From: an uncultured Candidatus Saccharibacteria bacterium
GTDB taxonomy: Bacteria; Patescibacteriota; Saccharimonadia; Saccharimonadales; Saccharimonadaceae
Length of the DNA stretch: 64,000 nucleotides
Assembly (NCBI GenBank): GCA_945873065.1
Contig: CAMCBN010000001.1
Coordinates: 62,001-126,000 of the forward strand
Direction: 5' to 3'
Shown here: positions 51,242 through 61,026 of the stretch, piece by piece
How the letters are laid out: the number at the start of each line of letters is the position of its first letter
Numbering within the stretch: the stretch's first letter is position 1
The notes under the pieces: model-generated
Told to the model about the DNA's origin: nothing
Seen by the model: only the letters and a program-made list of their open reading frames with translations
Databases searched by the model: none
Position numbers and translations under genes: made by a program

Positions 51242-51668
51242 GTACTATTTCCTTCATAATCTTTTTTAGTGTCACTCCACGTAGCTCTTCGGCCCAGTTT
51301 CGATGCGCCCTATCAAATGCCCGCATGATAATCCCCGCTCCACGATTTATCTCGTCACCATCTTTAGGGAACATTCGCTCCGCTACTCCTTGATATTCGA
51401 CGAAGTTACCATCGCCCTCGATCGCCACGACAATATCCCACAATGTGATGTCATCACTATCACGCGCCAGCCGAAACCCTCCACCCGCACCACGCGCCGA
51501 ATTAATCAAACCTTTCTCGACCAATTTGCGCGTTATTTTAGTGATGTATGTCGGCGATACCATCATCCGCTCTGCCAAATTATTATTCGTCACGGGTGTT
51601 CGTAGCTCTGGGTGTGCCAGCAGCACCACGATACAACATGCTTGCTCTACCGCTCCCGATAATCTCAT
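51234..51668 (-). CDS. Rrf2-family transcriptional regulator without Fe-S cysteines
   Basis: The start is MRLSGAVEQACCIVVLL, preceded by TAAGGAG. The protein of about 144 residues has the Rrf2 winged helix with NNNLAERMMVSPTYITKITRKL and the wing NSARGAGGGFRLARD. The three-cysteine Fe-S cluster of IscR/NsrR (spaced in the second half) is missing; the only cysteines are an adjacent pair near residue 11. It therefore resembles the CymR/YwnA class that senses small molecules or protein partners. It overlaps the YhgE/Pip gene and probably controls it. Confidence 0.88.
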   Translation of the reverse strand: MRLSGAVEQACCIVVLLAHPELRTPVTNNNLAERMMVSPTYITKITRKLVEKGLINSARGAGGGFRLARDSDDITLWDIVVAIEGDGNFVEYQGVAERMFPKDGDEINRGAGIIMRAFDRAHRNWAEELRGVTLKKIMKEIVHG

Positions 51669-51849
51669 GATTCTCCTTACTTCTAAATAGTATAATAGAT
51701 ATCGACTATAGATTATATCATATATTATAAAACAAACCCACACCTTATGTCTACTTTTGTCATATACCTATCTTGTGTGGTTTGTGACAAATTATCTAGT
51801 TTGTAGTAAAATGCTTATATTAATGTTGTGAAGCAGGAGGACCGCTTTG

Positions 51850-52383
51850 ATGTCAAAACCATCAGACAAAGAACTGACGAGAAACCAACAGGCTATCATG
51901 GAGGAGTTGGAGCGCCTCCGAGAAGAAGTAGCGCAAGTACGCCAAATATTGAATCATGTCGATACGATCAACCTAGAACAGCCACTTACTGGTGCTCATA
52001 TCAGTACTTGCCTCGAACAGGCCGCCGAAACATCACGCATCCTCTCGAATATCGCTGGAAAATATATAGCTGTCGGTGGCGAGTACAATGGTCGACCATT
52101 CAAAGTCCACTCCGATTCAAATCTCGAGCTCATCGTCCGCGATATGAACCGACCAAGTCTCGGTAAATTCGGCGAACATGGTGTACAAATCGTTGGCCCG
52201 TATCCACAAACCGACCTAACTCTAGACGACAAAATCGCCGATGCTGTCGCCAGTGCCAAGCAAGAACACGCCACACAAACCGAGCTCCGCGAACGTCGAG
52301 CACAACAAGACCAGAAAATTGATAACGCACAAAATACACTCCGGCGTGCTGGTTTCACCGTGACCCCACCAGAACGAAGTTAA
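51850..52383 (+). CDS. Hypothetical coiled-coil protein
   Basis: Start at the ATG of MSKPSDKELTRN, since AGGAGG lies 9 bases upstream; the ORF track begins one codon earlier at TTG. The 177-residue protein has an N-terminal coiled coil (IMEELERLREEVAQVRQIL), a middle globular part with KYIAVGGEYNGRPFKV, and a second charged helix (ELRERRAQQDQKIDNAQNTL). No signal peptide or membrane span, no family recognised. It is a single plus-strand gene with a terminator shared with the convergent neighbour. Confidence 0.7.
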   Translation: MSKPSDKELTRNQQAIMEELERLREEVAQVRQILNHVDTINLEQPLTGAHISTCLEQAAETSRILSNIAGKYIAVGGEYNGRPFKVHSDSNLELIVRDMNRPSLGKFGEHGVQIVGPYPQTDLTLDDKIADAVASAKQEHATQTELRERRAQQDQKIDNAQNTLRRAGFTVTPPERS

Positions 52384-52421
52384 TATTATCACTGTCAATC
52401 AACGACAAGAAACAGCAACAA

Positions 52422-52450
52422 GAAACAGCCACCCAAGCGGTGGCTGTTTC
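52422..52450. terminator. Bidirectional terminator
   Basis: GAAACAGCCACC and GGTGGCTGTTTC form a perfect 12-bp stem with a 5-base loop between convergent genes. Confidence 0.9.
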
Positions 52451-52480
52451 GAAGTGTAGCTGCTAACGCCCTCACCTCCG

Positions 52481-53380
52481 TTATCCACGGAGGGTTTTGT
52501 TTCTCATATACGTACGTAATTCACGCAATTTTGAGTCAGCTTCCTTGCCCTTGAACTCCGAAAAGATCTTGGTGTGTGGCGTTGTTACCGATGGGTACAC
52601 TGGGTATGATACAGAGTAGTCCTTGTTTGCACGAGCCATCATGTAGCTGCGAATTTGCTGGTAGTAAGTTTTTTGTGCTTTTGCATACAACTTGATACTG
52701 TCGATATCTGACGAGGTGTATTTATTTATCGAAGACAAACAATTCTTGTAAGTACTGTCAAATGCTGCACCAACTTCCTGGGCTGTCTTATTGTAAGTAG
52801 AAATATACGTGGCAGACGTTCGACGACAGCTTAGCATATCACGATACGCTGTCACAGCCTCGACTAGATCGTTCAACTGAGGCTTAGCCTTGTCGTACAA
52901 TCTTCTATAGTCGTCATACAGCGACTTCGCCTCTGGGTCTTGGAGCGCCTTCATTTTGACAAGTTTTTCGTTGCCACTATCCATCTTGTCGATGATATCA
53001 TCAATATTCTTGCGTAGCTCCTCAGGGTCGCTCGATGATGATATATTCGATGTGTTCGACGAATCATTGATCTCATCTATGACCCTGATCGCCTGCCTGT
53101 AGTCGTCTCGACTCGGTCCCCCCAAGAAGATCACCGCCAAAACAATAGCGACAATGACGACAATTAGTCCGATACCGCCGCCGATCAGGCCCCACAGCAA
53201 ACCCTTACTCATACCTTTTTTGGGTGGCATCGGTGGCATAGTAGTCGGTTGGGGTTGCTTACTAGGGTCAATCGGTTGTGGTATCGGTGGCGTCGGTTCT
53301 GTAGGTGTAGGTGTCGCCCCCATGCTCATGCTAGCGTCTGGCGCAGTCATGGCTGGTTTGTCAGAGGGTGTATTACTCAT
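52481..53380 (-). CDS. Hypothetical single-span membrane protein with Pro-rich N-terminus
   Basis: The 299-residue protein has a cytosolic, Pro/Thr/Met-rich N-terminus (about 55 residues), one membrane helix (LLWGLIGGGIGLIVVIVAIVL) and an extracytoplasmic helical domain of about 210 residues with two cysteines (LSCRRTS and YKNCLSS) that may form a disulfide. A similar Pro-rich-plus-span layout is common in CPR and Actinobacteria proteins of unknown role. It stands upstream of a terminator and downstream of pnp on the same strand, separated by about 75 bases from the pnp stop. Confidence 0.75.
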   Translation of the reverse strand: MSNTPSDKPAMTAPDASMSMGATPTPTEPTPPIPQPIDPSKQPQPTTMPPMPPKKGMSKGLLWGLIGGGIGLIVVIVAIVLAVIFLGGPSRDDYRQAIRVIDEINDSSNTSNISSSSDPEELRKNIDDIIDKMDSGNEKLVKMKALQDPEAKSLYDDYRRLYDKAKPQLNDLVEAVTAYRDMLSCRRTSATYISTYNKTAQEVGAAFDSTYKNCLSSINKYTSSDIDSIKLYAKAQKTYYQQIRSYMMARANKDYSVSYPVYPSVTTPHTKIFSEFKGKEADSKLRELRTYMRNKTLRG

Positions 53381-53456
53381 AAATCTCCTTAATTTATTAT
53401 TTACTTGTTGTATCGTATTTTAGCATATTATACATCTATATTGCGAAGCTTATTGG

Positions 53457-55565
53457 CTATAAACCGATCATCGTCAAATTAATCTTACCGCGCTCATCGA
53501 TCCCGGTGATTTTTACCCGAACGATCTGGCCTTCTTTGACCACATCAGTCACCTTGGCGACCCGGCCTTCAGCTAGTTTCGAGATGTGCACCATCCCGTC
53601 CACCCCTGGCAAAATGTTCACAAAAGCGCCGAAATCCTTAATGCTGACGACTTTGCCCTCGTAAATTTTGCCGACTTCTGGCTCTTCGGTCAGGCTCTTG
53701 ATCCAGTTAATCGCCTTTTCGATCGACGCGCCGTCTGGGCTGGCCACAGTGATCAGCCCGTCTTCCTTGATGTCAATTTCTGCGCCAGTTTCTGAGGTGA
53801 TCTTATTGATCACTTCGCCGCCCTTACCGATCACCGCACCAATCTTATCTGGGTTAATCTTCAATTTTTCGATACGCGGCGCATACGGGCTGAGCGCTTC
53901 GCGTGGCGCTGGCAAGATGCTCAGCATGTGATCGAGGATAAACGCCCGGCCAGCCTTACTCTGTTCAATTGCCTGGCGCAATACATCCACCGGTAAACCG
54001 TGCACTTTCATATCCATCTGCAGCGCCGTAATACCCTTCGCCGTACCTGTCACCTTAAAGTCCATATCGCCAGCAAAATCCTCAGCATCAGCGATGTCGC
54101 TCAGAACATACGGCGTATCACCGTCCATCATCAGGCCCATAGCGATACCCGACACTGGCGCTTTCAGCGGCACGCCCGCATCCATCAGCGCCAAACAGCT
54201 CGAACAGGTCGCCGCCATCGAAGTCGAACCATTCTGGCTCATGATTTCCGTCACGCTGCGGATGGCGTACGGGAATTCTTCCTCAGTTGGCAGTACTGGC
54301 GTCAGCGCCCGCTCCGCCAAATAGCCGTGGCCAATCTCGCGCCGGCCAGGACTGCCGAGACGCTTGACCTCGCCAACCGTGTAACCTGGCGCATTGTAAT
54401 GATGCATATACCGCCGTTCATAATCAGTCTGCTCCATGGTGTCAACCAATTGCGCATAGCTGAGCGGCGCCAAGGTTACAATATTCATGCCCTGCGTCAC
54501 GCCTCGAGTAAATAAGCTCGAACCGTGCGCTCGCGGCAGCAAGCCCACCTCCGAACTCAGCGGGCGAATTTCCGTCAGCTCGCGACCGTCTGGGCGCTTA
54601 CCTTCCTCGACGATACCGCGCCGCACGTCTTTATGCAGCGCCATAGTGAATGCCTCGTCGTACTCATCACGCAGTTCATCATACTCCTCGCCAATTTTCT
54701 CGGCCATCGCCTCATGAAACGCCCAGCGAATTTCATTCACTACCTCGTTGCGCTCTGGGTACGGCCGGCGAATTTGCTCGCCCAATTTACCGTCAACCCA
54801 AGCATCCGCTTCAGTCTGTACATCAGGATTTGGCAGTACCAATTCATATTCCTGCTGGACTGGCGCAACCTTCTCGGCCAGCTCCTTTTGTAATTGAATC
54901 GCTGGCTGCATCATCTGGTGCGCCCACGCCATCGCATCGACGATAGCCTCCTCTGATACCTCCTTGGCGCCAGCCTCAACCATCGTAATACCGCTCTCAA
55001 TTCCAGCCACCACCAAATCAAGATCACTCGCCGCACGCTCTTCTGGCGTCAAAAATGCCTTAAATTCACCATTCACCTGGCCGACGCGCAAACCCGCCAC
55101 CGGTCCGTCAAACGGCGTTCCAGTCAGGCTCAGCGCCGCACTCGCCGCCACCATCGCCACCATGTCAGGGCGAAAATTCGGATCCATACTGAGCACGCTC
55201 GCCACCACCTGTACCTCTTGGCGATAGCCCTTTGGAAATAGCGGACGAATTGGACGATCAATCAATCGGCCGATCAAAATCGCTTCGTCGCTTGGGCGGC
55301 CTTCACGCTTGATAAACCGCGAGCCAGAAATCTTGCCCGCTGCATAAAATTTTTCTTCATAATCGATCGAGAGCGGAAAATAATCCAGCTGAATAGGCCG
55401 CGAGCCAACCTGCGCACTGCCCAACACTACCGTGTCGCCATAGCGCACCAGCACACTGCCAGTCGTACGAAAACCGACGCGGTTCACCTCGATACTCAGC
55501 GGCCGGCCGCAAAATTCCGTGGTAACACTAAAAATTTCCTTACCACTCGGATTGATAATGCTCAT
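53457..55565 (-). CDS. pnp: Polyribonucleotide nucleotidyltransferase (PNPase)
   Basis: PNPase degrades RNA 3' to 5' with phosphate. The 702-residue protein has two RNase PH domains (about residues 10-225 and 300-545), the all-helical linker, a KH domain with [20 protein letters not shown] and an S1 domain with [25 protein letters not shown] and the [20 protein letters not shown] segment with conserved Asp residues mark the active PH domain. TATAAT lies about 115 bases upstream with a long GC-containing leader. Codon use is more GCC/GGC/CTG-rich than in flanking genes, like ychF. Confidence 0.97.
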   Translation of the reverse strand: MSIINPSGKEIFSVTTEFCGRPLSIEVNRVGFRTTGSVLVRYGDTVVLGSAQVGSRPIQLDYFPLSIDYEEKFYAAGKISGSRFIKREGRPSDEAILIGRLIDRPIRPLFPKGYRQEVQVVASVLSMDPNFRPDMVAMVAASAALSLTGTPFDGPVAGLRVGQVNGEFKAFLTPEERAASDLDLVVAGIESGITMVEAGAKEVSEEAIVDAMAWAHQMMQPAIQLQKELAEKVAPVQQEYELVLPNPDVQTEADAWVDGKLGEQIRRPYPERNEVVNEIRWAFHEAMAEKIGEEYDELRDEYDEAFTMALHKDVRRGIVEEGKRPDGRELTEIRPLSSEVGLLPRAHGSSLFTRGVTQGMNIVTLAPLSYAQLVDTMEQTDYERRYMHHYNAPGYTVGEVKRLGSPGRREIGHGYLAERALTPVLPTEEEFPYAIRSVTEIMSQNGSTSMAATCSSCLALMDAGVPLKAPVSGIAMGLMMDGDTPYVLSDIADAEDFAGDMDFKVTGTAKGITALQMDMKVHGLPVDVLRQAIEQSKAGRAFILDHMLSILPAPREALSPYAPRIEKLKINPDKIGAVIGKGGEVINKITSETGAEIDIKEDGLITVASPDGASIEKAINWIKSLTEEPEVGKIYEGKVVSIKDFGAFVNILPGVDGMVHISKLAEGRVAKVTDVVKEGQIVRVKITGIDERGKINLTMIGL

Positions 55566-55751
55566 AATGAGCCTCCTTTCTTTAGCGAAGAGTAACAGGG
55601 GTGAAAACTCGCTTTCGCCACCTCGCTCAGCTCTCGCTAGGCGTAAAAGAGCAAATCCTCGTCTCTATCACTTTTCGCTTAATGTTACAGTTATTATTAT
55701 AGCAGTTTTCGTTACAAATCACTACATGCCTCTTATGCATAAAGTGCATAT

Positions 55752-55782
55752 TAAAGCGATGGCCCCACTAAAGAGCCATCGC
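55752..55782 (-). terminator. Terminator of the BspA-like surface protein gene
   Basis: GCGATGGC and GCCATCGC form a perfect 8-bp stem; the minus strand continues TTTAAT. Confidence 0.75.
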
Positions 55783-55812
55783 ACATTTAATAATCTAAAC
55801 GACGTCTGTATT

Positions 55813-58386
55813 TTATTTTTTAGCTAATTTTTGTCGGATCACTAGAGAACCAGCAGCGATCATAGCGACACCCGCGACTACAGCTATCGCGATATTTGTA
55901 CCAGTATCAGCTAGCCCTTCTTGCTCTAACTTTTCTGGCTTGGCAGTATCGTTTGGTGCAGGGTTGGCTGGGTTCGGTTGCGGTTGCGGTGTTGGAGGTG
56001 TAGGTGGCGTCGGCAGATTTAGAGTGAAGCTGCTGTGAATAGTCGCCACATTACCCGCAACATCAGTTACCTTCACAGTAAAGTCGTGCACACCATTACC
56101 GAGAGCTGCGAGAGCACTTGCTGGGACTGTCCATGTACCAGCATTATTTGTAGCTGGATAATCAACGCCACCGATAGTGACAACGACTGTAGCATTAGTG
56201 TCATTAGTACTACCCTTGATGTCGGGGATAGTAGTAAATGTACCAGATGTTTGGACATTTGCCTGCGGTGCTGTGGTATCAATTTCTAGCGATAGTTCAG
56301 CTGACGGCGCTGAAACATTACCAGCAGCATTTTCCACAGTATATGCCACTCGTCGCTGACCTTGGCCAAGCGTATTTAGCGCTACTTCGACTGGACCAGC
56401 CTGCGTGCATTGTACATCCTGCAACGAAGTGCCATTAACGTAAATGTGTAATTTGTCTGTTGCATTCTGGCAGGTCAGAATAACAGTCGGCGCTGTTTGA
56501 TTTGTGATGTTGTCAGAATTGGAGACACCTGTGTCCGATGATGGCTTCAGAGTTGGTGCGGCTGGAGCTGGTGTTGGAGTATTATTTACTGTATATGGTC
56601 GATCTTGAGTGCCTGTAGCTGCATTGCCAGCGACATCTTTGGTAGTGACAGAAACTGTCACCTTTTTGTCTGGATTATTGACCAAGTCTGCACCTGGCAC
56701 AGTAAAGGTGAAACGATTACCATCTAGCGAAGCTTGCTTGCGTACACCATTAATGGTCAATTCTACTGGATCGCGATCTTTTGCACCAGCTACAGTACCA
56801 GTTATAGTTTGCTGTTGAGTAGCTTCGGTCTGATCGATGACATCATCGGTCGCGATCGGACTGATAGTAATCTGCGGCGCAGCCGGAGCGGTTGTGTCTA
56901 CCGTAAATCCAAGTACCTGTGATTTGGGCGACTCACCGAAAGCATTCGATTCCGTGTAAGTCAGGCTGTAAGCCTTATCAGCCAATGGCGTTGTCAATGG
57001 TACTGTGATATCGCCAGCACCAGTACAGTTAGCTGTCGCGGCTTGGACATTGTCGACATACAGTTTGATGGTCGTACCATTCGCCGTACATTTCACGACG
57101 AACGATGGTGTTTTGTTGTTAGTGACGTTATCTGAATCTGAATCACCCGAATCAGTCGCAGCTGTCATGTCTGGCGCTGCAGTTGGAGCAGCTGGCGGCA
57201 TACAAGCTGGGTCTTTTGCGTCACCAGTAAACGTCCATTGTTTATTATTGATGAGCGAAGTTCGCGCAGCATCCCCCTGGCAATATTTCAGGCCTACAGC
57301 TCCGATCGACACGCCAGTCTGAACGTTCTGCGCAGCCCATGCGATCAACGTATTGTCATAATTATCGCGCGATAATGCGGTATTGTTCAGCATATTTGTT
57401 CCACCAAGCCATGCACCACCAGCAGTACTTCTCAGTGAAGTGACGTTAAAGTTGGCTAATGACTGGTTGAAGCTAGTTGCATTATTAAACATTTGTCGCA
57501 TCGCAGTCACATGGCTAGTATCCCAGTTTAGTGGCTGATTGAAGCTCGTAGCCCCATTAAAAGTACCATCCATCGATGTGACCTTCGCGGTATTCCAGCC
57601 CTTAATAGCGTCTGAACCACCGTTGTTAAAAGTAGTCGCCCCTTGGAACATGGCACCAATATTGGTCGCGCTGCTCAAATCCCAGGCGCCAAGATTTTGG
57701 TTAAATGCTTTCGCGTCTTTAAACGCAGACTGCATTTCAGTCACCTTACCAACATTCCAGCTAGAAATATCCGCATTAAACCGCGTCGCTCCTTCAAAAG
57801 CATTTGAAAGTGAAACTACCTTGCTGGTATCCCAGTTCCAGTTCGCAGATGCGCCCTGCAAACTGGAGGCGTTCTTGAACATACCGCTCAAATAAACGTT
57901 GTTACCAAACTTTGGTGTATCTGCTGCCTTGACATCCATATTAGAAGCCCCACTGAAGGCTTGTGCCATCGAGGCCCATGTACCAGTACCCCACTGGTCG
58001 ACCGACAAAAGCTTCAGCTTGTCGCCAGCATCATTAAAGTAAATCCGCGGAAATGTACCACCGATCCGTATCGTGTGTGTCCCCGGAGCGCCAAAGGTAC
58101 AGGTAGCATCACCCGTCTGATTAGTTAATTCTGGGGTACCATCGTTATTACAGTCAACCGTATAATTGTACCCAGTGCTTGTTGTCGGAATAGTGAACTG
58201 ATTATTCCCCGATGCACCAGCATTGTCCGACTTCACTGTCATGACAAAATCGGTGTTATTGATCGCATCAGCTCGCACTACTCCTGGTCGCAGCATGAAG
58301 AAACTACCCGCCGCGACAGCTATCGCTGCCGCCACAAGCGGTATAGATACCGCGCGCTTTTTAATATTTAACCTACCCTCTTTCAC
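55813..58386 (-). CDS. BspA-like surface protein with Ig-like repeats and a LADTG anchor
   Basis: I set the start at the GTG (VKEGRLNIKKRAVS), preceded by AAGGAGGGG. The protein of about 857 residues has a signal peptide, then about five tandem BspA/DUF285 repeats (SMAQAFSGAS, LSGMFKNASSL, LSNAFEGATRFN, MQSAFKDAKAFN, MRQMFNNATSFN) over roughly residues 120-340, three Ig-like domains (about 400-800), a Pro-rich spacer and a C-terminal LADTG, hydrophobic helix and basic end (RQKLAKK). The end resembles a sortase or LPXTG-like cell-wall anchor. DUF285 proteins are adhesins in host-associated bacteria. Host contact is inferred. Confidence 0.88.
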   Translation of the reverse strand: MKEGRLNIKKRAVSIPLVAAAIAVAAGSFFMLRPGVVRADAINNTDFVMTVKSDNAGASGNNQFTIPTTSTGYNYTVDCNNDGTPELTNQTGDATCTFGAPGTHTIRIGGTFPRIYFNDAGDKLKLLSVDQWGTGTWASMAQAFSGASNMDVKAADTPKFGNNVYLSGMFKNASSLQGASANWNWDTSKVVSLSNAFEGATRFNADISSWNVGKVTEMQSAFKDAKAFNQNLGAWDLSSATNIGAMFQGATTFNNGGSDAIKGWNTAKVTSMDGTFNGATSFNQPLNWDTSHVTAMRQMFNNATSFNQSLANFNVTSLRSTAGGAWLGGTNMLNNTALSRDNYDNTLIAWAAQNVQTGVSIGAVGLKYCQGDAARTSLINNKQWTFTGDAKDPACMPPAAPTAAPDMTAATDSGDSDSDNVTNNKTPSFVVKCTANGTTIKLYVDNVQAATANCTGAGDITVPLTTPLADKAYSLTYTESNAFGESPKSQVLGFTVDTTAPAAPQITISPIATDDVIDQTEATQQQTITGTVAGAKDRDPVELTINGVRKQASLDGNRFTFTVPGADLVNNPDKKVTVSVTTKDVAGNAATGTQDRPYTVNNTPTPAPAAPTLKPSSDTGVSNSDNITNQTAPTVILTCQNATDKLHIYVNGTSLQDVQCTQAGPVEVALNTLGQGQRRVAYTVENAAGNVSAPSAELSLEIDTTAPQANVQTSGTFTTIPDIKGSTNDTNATVVVTIGGVDYPATNNAGTWTVPASALAALGNGVHDFTVKVTDVAGNVATIHSSFTLNLPTPPTPPTPQPQPNPANPAPNDTAKPEKLEQEGLADTGTNIAIAVVAGVAMIAAGSLVIRQKLAKK

Positions 58387-58494
58387 GTAATCCCCTCCTT
58401 TTGTTTGATAAAACGTGTCGCAGACATTGTATCTCATTCCTCTTATGTTTACAAGTGCTACATTATCATCCTGCCGATAATAGTAGTATAAACA

Positions 58495-58527
58495 ACAAAA
58501 AACAGAGGCGAGATCTTCTCTCGCCTC
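58495..58527 (-). terminator. Terminator after the 471-aa hypothetical gene
   Basis: GAGGCGAGA and TCTCGCCTC form a perfect 9-bp stem; the minus strand continues TGTTTTTTG. Confidence 0.9.
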
Positions 58528-58556
58528 CTTATCAGCACTCTTTTTATGATGTTCAC

Positions 58557-59972
58557 TTAGACAAATCTAACCCAATTCTTTGGTATGACCGGTGGTTTCT
58601 TCTCCGCGCTGCCATCACTCATCATCTCCAAATACCGATGTACCGATATAGACTCTTCTGACGACCTATGCTGGTAGAGGTTGTCGTCTCCAAATACCAC
58701 CGCGGCTGTCTGCGCGTCGAAACAAAACCCCGTCAACCGTAGTGGCACGAAGCCCTCATTACTACCACGCTGCGCCCAGAGCGTCCCTGGCGGGAAAACA
58801 ATACCACAATACTTCACCGGATCGACAGCCAACATAGTGTGCGCACCATGTGTTTTTTCGATAAAACGAAGATCCACCCCATCTTTACTTTGAGTAGTGA
58901 TCAAACTCAATTCGCCTTCATCGATCGCTAAATCAAAATACTCCTCGACATCCTTGCAGCTATCCTCCCGCAACTTCACTGCCCCTTCGGGCGGTACCGG
59001 GAAGTCACTCGACCGATCGTCTCCCCGTGTGATGAACTGATTGACGAGCGCGATCATCGTATCTGCTGCGTCATCACCTGTCTCTGGGATAAGCTGCCCC
59101 GCTCGCTGCCAAGCCTCAAGTGCCGGCTCGTCGAAAAACTCCTCTTCACGATCAGCCGCCATCTTGATAATCTCACGCGACATCCAAGCGTATGCGTTAC
59201 CATAACGCTTATCATTTTCTTCGACCAGTTCACACCGAGCCGACTCATGTAGCGGCAAACCATTCGTATCGAATGCAGCCAACAGGCGCTGGGCTGATTC
59301 AGTATGAAGATAAAGATGCTCATCGTCATTATTATGTTCATGACGCTGCACATACATAGTCGTACCATACATACCAAACGCTACACCGTTCAATTCGATT
59401 CGATTGACAATATCATCATAAGCTTCCTTGTCATAAGGATCTTCTAAGTCAAATGTTCGCACCGGTACCAATCCTGGACCATCAGAGCTCAGTTGACCGA
59501 GCGCCTCATCTGTCAAGCGCGCTACATCATGCAATCGCTTCATGTATGGATCATTCGCGTATAACGCCTGAATCTTCTCTTCAAACTCTGCGTCAGTGAG
59601 TGAATCTTCGGTTAGTTTGCGGCGCATTGTGATTTTGCGCTCGTCTAATTGATCTAGTTCGAGGAGCTCTGCTGCTTTGTCAGTCAATGAAATATTGCCA
59701 TCATCGTCCCGAGCCACGAGTGGTGATATTTCCCTCAACCAGAGATCGTCTGCCAACGAAGTATCGACCCAGCGTCCGTGCACTAGAAACCCTGCCTCTC
59801 TTTCGCCGCTTGACATACGAGCCCAATCTCGCACCACACGCCAAGTCTGCATTTCACTGCGCTGCGCGACATACTCACGTCGCTTGGCAGTAAGCTCACT
59901 ATGAGTCGGTGACACTGGTGACGTATCGCGTTCATTTGCTGTCAGTGTATTGTAGGAGGATTGATTCACCAT
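58557..59972 (-). CDS. Hypothetical cytosolic protein
   Basis: The 471-residue protein is acidic, mostly helical in the first 330 residues (many Glu/Asp/Arg/Leu) and beta-rich at the end (HTMLAVDPVKYCGIVFPPG, WAQRGSNEGFVPLRLTGFCF). No signal peptide, membrane helix or known domain is seen. It has its own terminator and a leader with no obvious strong ribosome binding site. It is one of the orphan, probably lineage-specific, proteins in this window. Confidence 0.65.
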   Translation of the reverse strand: MVNQSSYNTLTANERDTSPVSPTHSELTAKRREYVAQRSEMQTWRVVRDWARMSSGEREAGFLVHGRWVDTSLADDLWLREISPLVARDDDGNISLTDKAAELLELDQLDERKITMRRKLTEDSLTDAEFEEKIQALYANDPYMKRLHDVARLTDEALGQLSSDGPGLVPVRTFDLEDPYDKEAYDDIVNRIELNGVAFGMYGTTMYVQRHEHNNDDEHLYLHTESAQRLLAAFDTNGLPLHESARCELVEENDKRYGNAYAWMSREIIKMAADREEEFFDEPALEAWQRAGQLIPETGDDAADTMIALVNQFITRGDDRSSDFPVPPEGAVKLREDSCKDVEEYFDLAIDEGELSLITTQSKDGVDLRFIEKTHGAHTMLAVDPVKYCGIVFPPGTLWAQRGSNEGFVPLRLTGFCFDAQTAAVVFGDDNLYQHRSSEESISVHRYLEMMSDGSAEKKPPVIPKNWVRFV

Positions 59973-60061
59973 AGCCCTAGTCTTTCGTGTCGATCACTTA
60001 TTCTTTGTTTGAAATATTATATTATTATGGGGTAATCATATCATACAATCTCCCAAAGCGC

Positions 60062-60087
60062 AAAATCTCCCCACTTCAGTGAGGAGA
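60062..60087 (-). terminator. Terminator after rpsO
   Basis: TCTCC-CACT and AGTG-GGAGA stems with mismatch; minus strand continues TTTTG. Confidence 0.75.
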
Positions 60088-60110
60088 CTACATTGTCTGG
60101 TCTATCGCGA

Positions 60111-60377
60111 CTATTTGCGTAGACCCAATTTCTCGATCGTCGCTTTGTACGCCTCAAAGTTTGTCCGCTCTAGGTAGCGTAGTAGACGCTTGCGCCTACC
60201 GACCATCTGTTTGAGCCCACGACGCGCCATATGGTCGTGATTGTTGGACTTAAGGTGTTCTGTCACCTCTTTGATACGAGCCGTCAAGATCGACACCTGT
60301 GCTTGCGGGCTACCGACATCGTTCTTGCTGACCTGAGTCAAAGCAATCGCTTTCGCTTTGTTATCCTTTGTTATCAT
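60111..60377 (-). CDS. rpsO: 30S ribosomal protein S15
   Basis: The 88-residue protein matches S15: QVSKNDVGSPQAQVSILTARI, HLKSNNHDHMARRGLKQMVGRRKRLLRYL and YKATIEKLGLRK. S15 binds 16S rRNA and often regulates its own mRNA. In many bacteria rpsO precedes pnp; here pnp is separate (53457-55565). TACAAT ends 8 bases before the ATG, so an autoregulatory leader is not possible from this promoter. Confidence 0.97.
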   Translation of the reverse strand: MITKDNKAKAIALTQVSKNDVGSPQAQVSILTARIKEVTEHLKSNNHDHMARRGLKQMVGRRKRLLRYLERTNFEAYKATIEKLGLRK

Positions 60378-60385
60378 GGCTCTTT

Positions 60386-60391
60386 ATTGTA
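60386..60391 (-). promoter_or_regulatory. -10 element abutting rpsO
   Basis: TACAAT ends 8 bases before the rpsO ATG. Confidence 0.45.
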
Positions 60392-60424
60392 GCAGAGGAT
60401 GGAGAGTAGGTCAAATCTCGTCGA

Positions 60425-60958
60425 CTACTCCTGTGGATCTTCTTCTGCCATCGCTTTGAGCAGTTCAGCAATAGCCTTCCTCTCTTCGGGTAGTATATCT
60501 CTGTCTCCGTCTGCTTCGGCAGATCCATCGATCGCATACTCTATCATCGCCCTAGCGCTTTCTTCGCCAGCAGACACCGGCATCTCTATTACATACAATG
60601 TGCTTACCTCAAGAGGCGCCAAACCCAAACTCTCACGATCCGTAGGGTCAATAGTGTGTACTGCGACCTCAACACTATGAGCCACTGGCTCTTCTTGACC
60701 ATCAGCATAATCTTCAACGACCGCCACATCGCTCACAGACCTTGGGTCTAGATAGGTCTCGCCACTGCAAAATAATTTTCCCACCAACTCGGATGGCGCA
60801 GGAATCTGTGTGTATTTGTAACGATTATCGTCCATAAACGTTCTACTCCCCTCACCCTGCACTGCTTTTTGTGCTAACGCATACAGCTCACTAAAGGAAA
60901 TTTCCTCTGGGTTTGGTTCTTGGTTTTGGCTCGATAGATGATCATGATTAACACTCAT
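60425..60958 (-). CDS. Hypothetical acidic protein
   Basis: Start taken at the ATG of MSVNHDHLSSQNQEPN (60958), as the upstream 12 codons have no ribosome binding site. The 177-residue protein is strongly acidic (C-terminus EERKAIAELLKAMAEEDPQE), with an alpha/beta-like centre (VSTLYVIEMPVSAGEESARAM). No family, signal peptide or span is recognised. TATCAT lies 6 bases before this ATG. It lies between rpsO and the epimerase-like gene. Confidence 0.65.
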   Translation of the reverse strand: MSVNHDHLSSQNQEPNPEEISFSELYALAQKAVQGEGSRTFMDDNRYKYTQIPAPSELVGKLFCSGETYLDPRSVSDVAVVEDYADGQEEPVAHSVEVAVHTIDPTDRESLGLAPLEVSTLYVIEMPVSAGEESARAMIEYAIDGSAEADGDRDILPEERKAIAELLKAMAEEDPQE

Positions 60959-61026
60959 ACACCTATGATACAATCTATTATCATAAGGACGCAAGCCCCT
61001 CAGACATATATTCTCCTGGCTTTATC

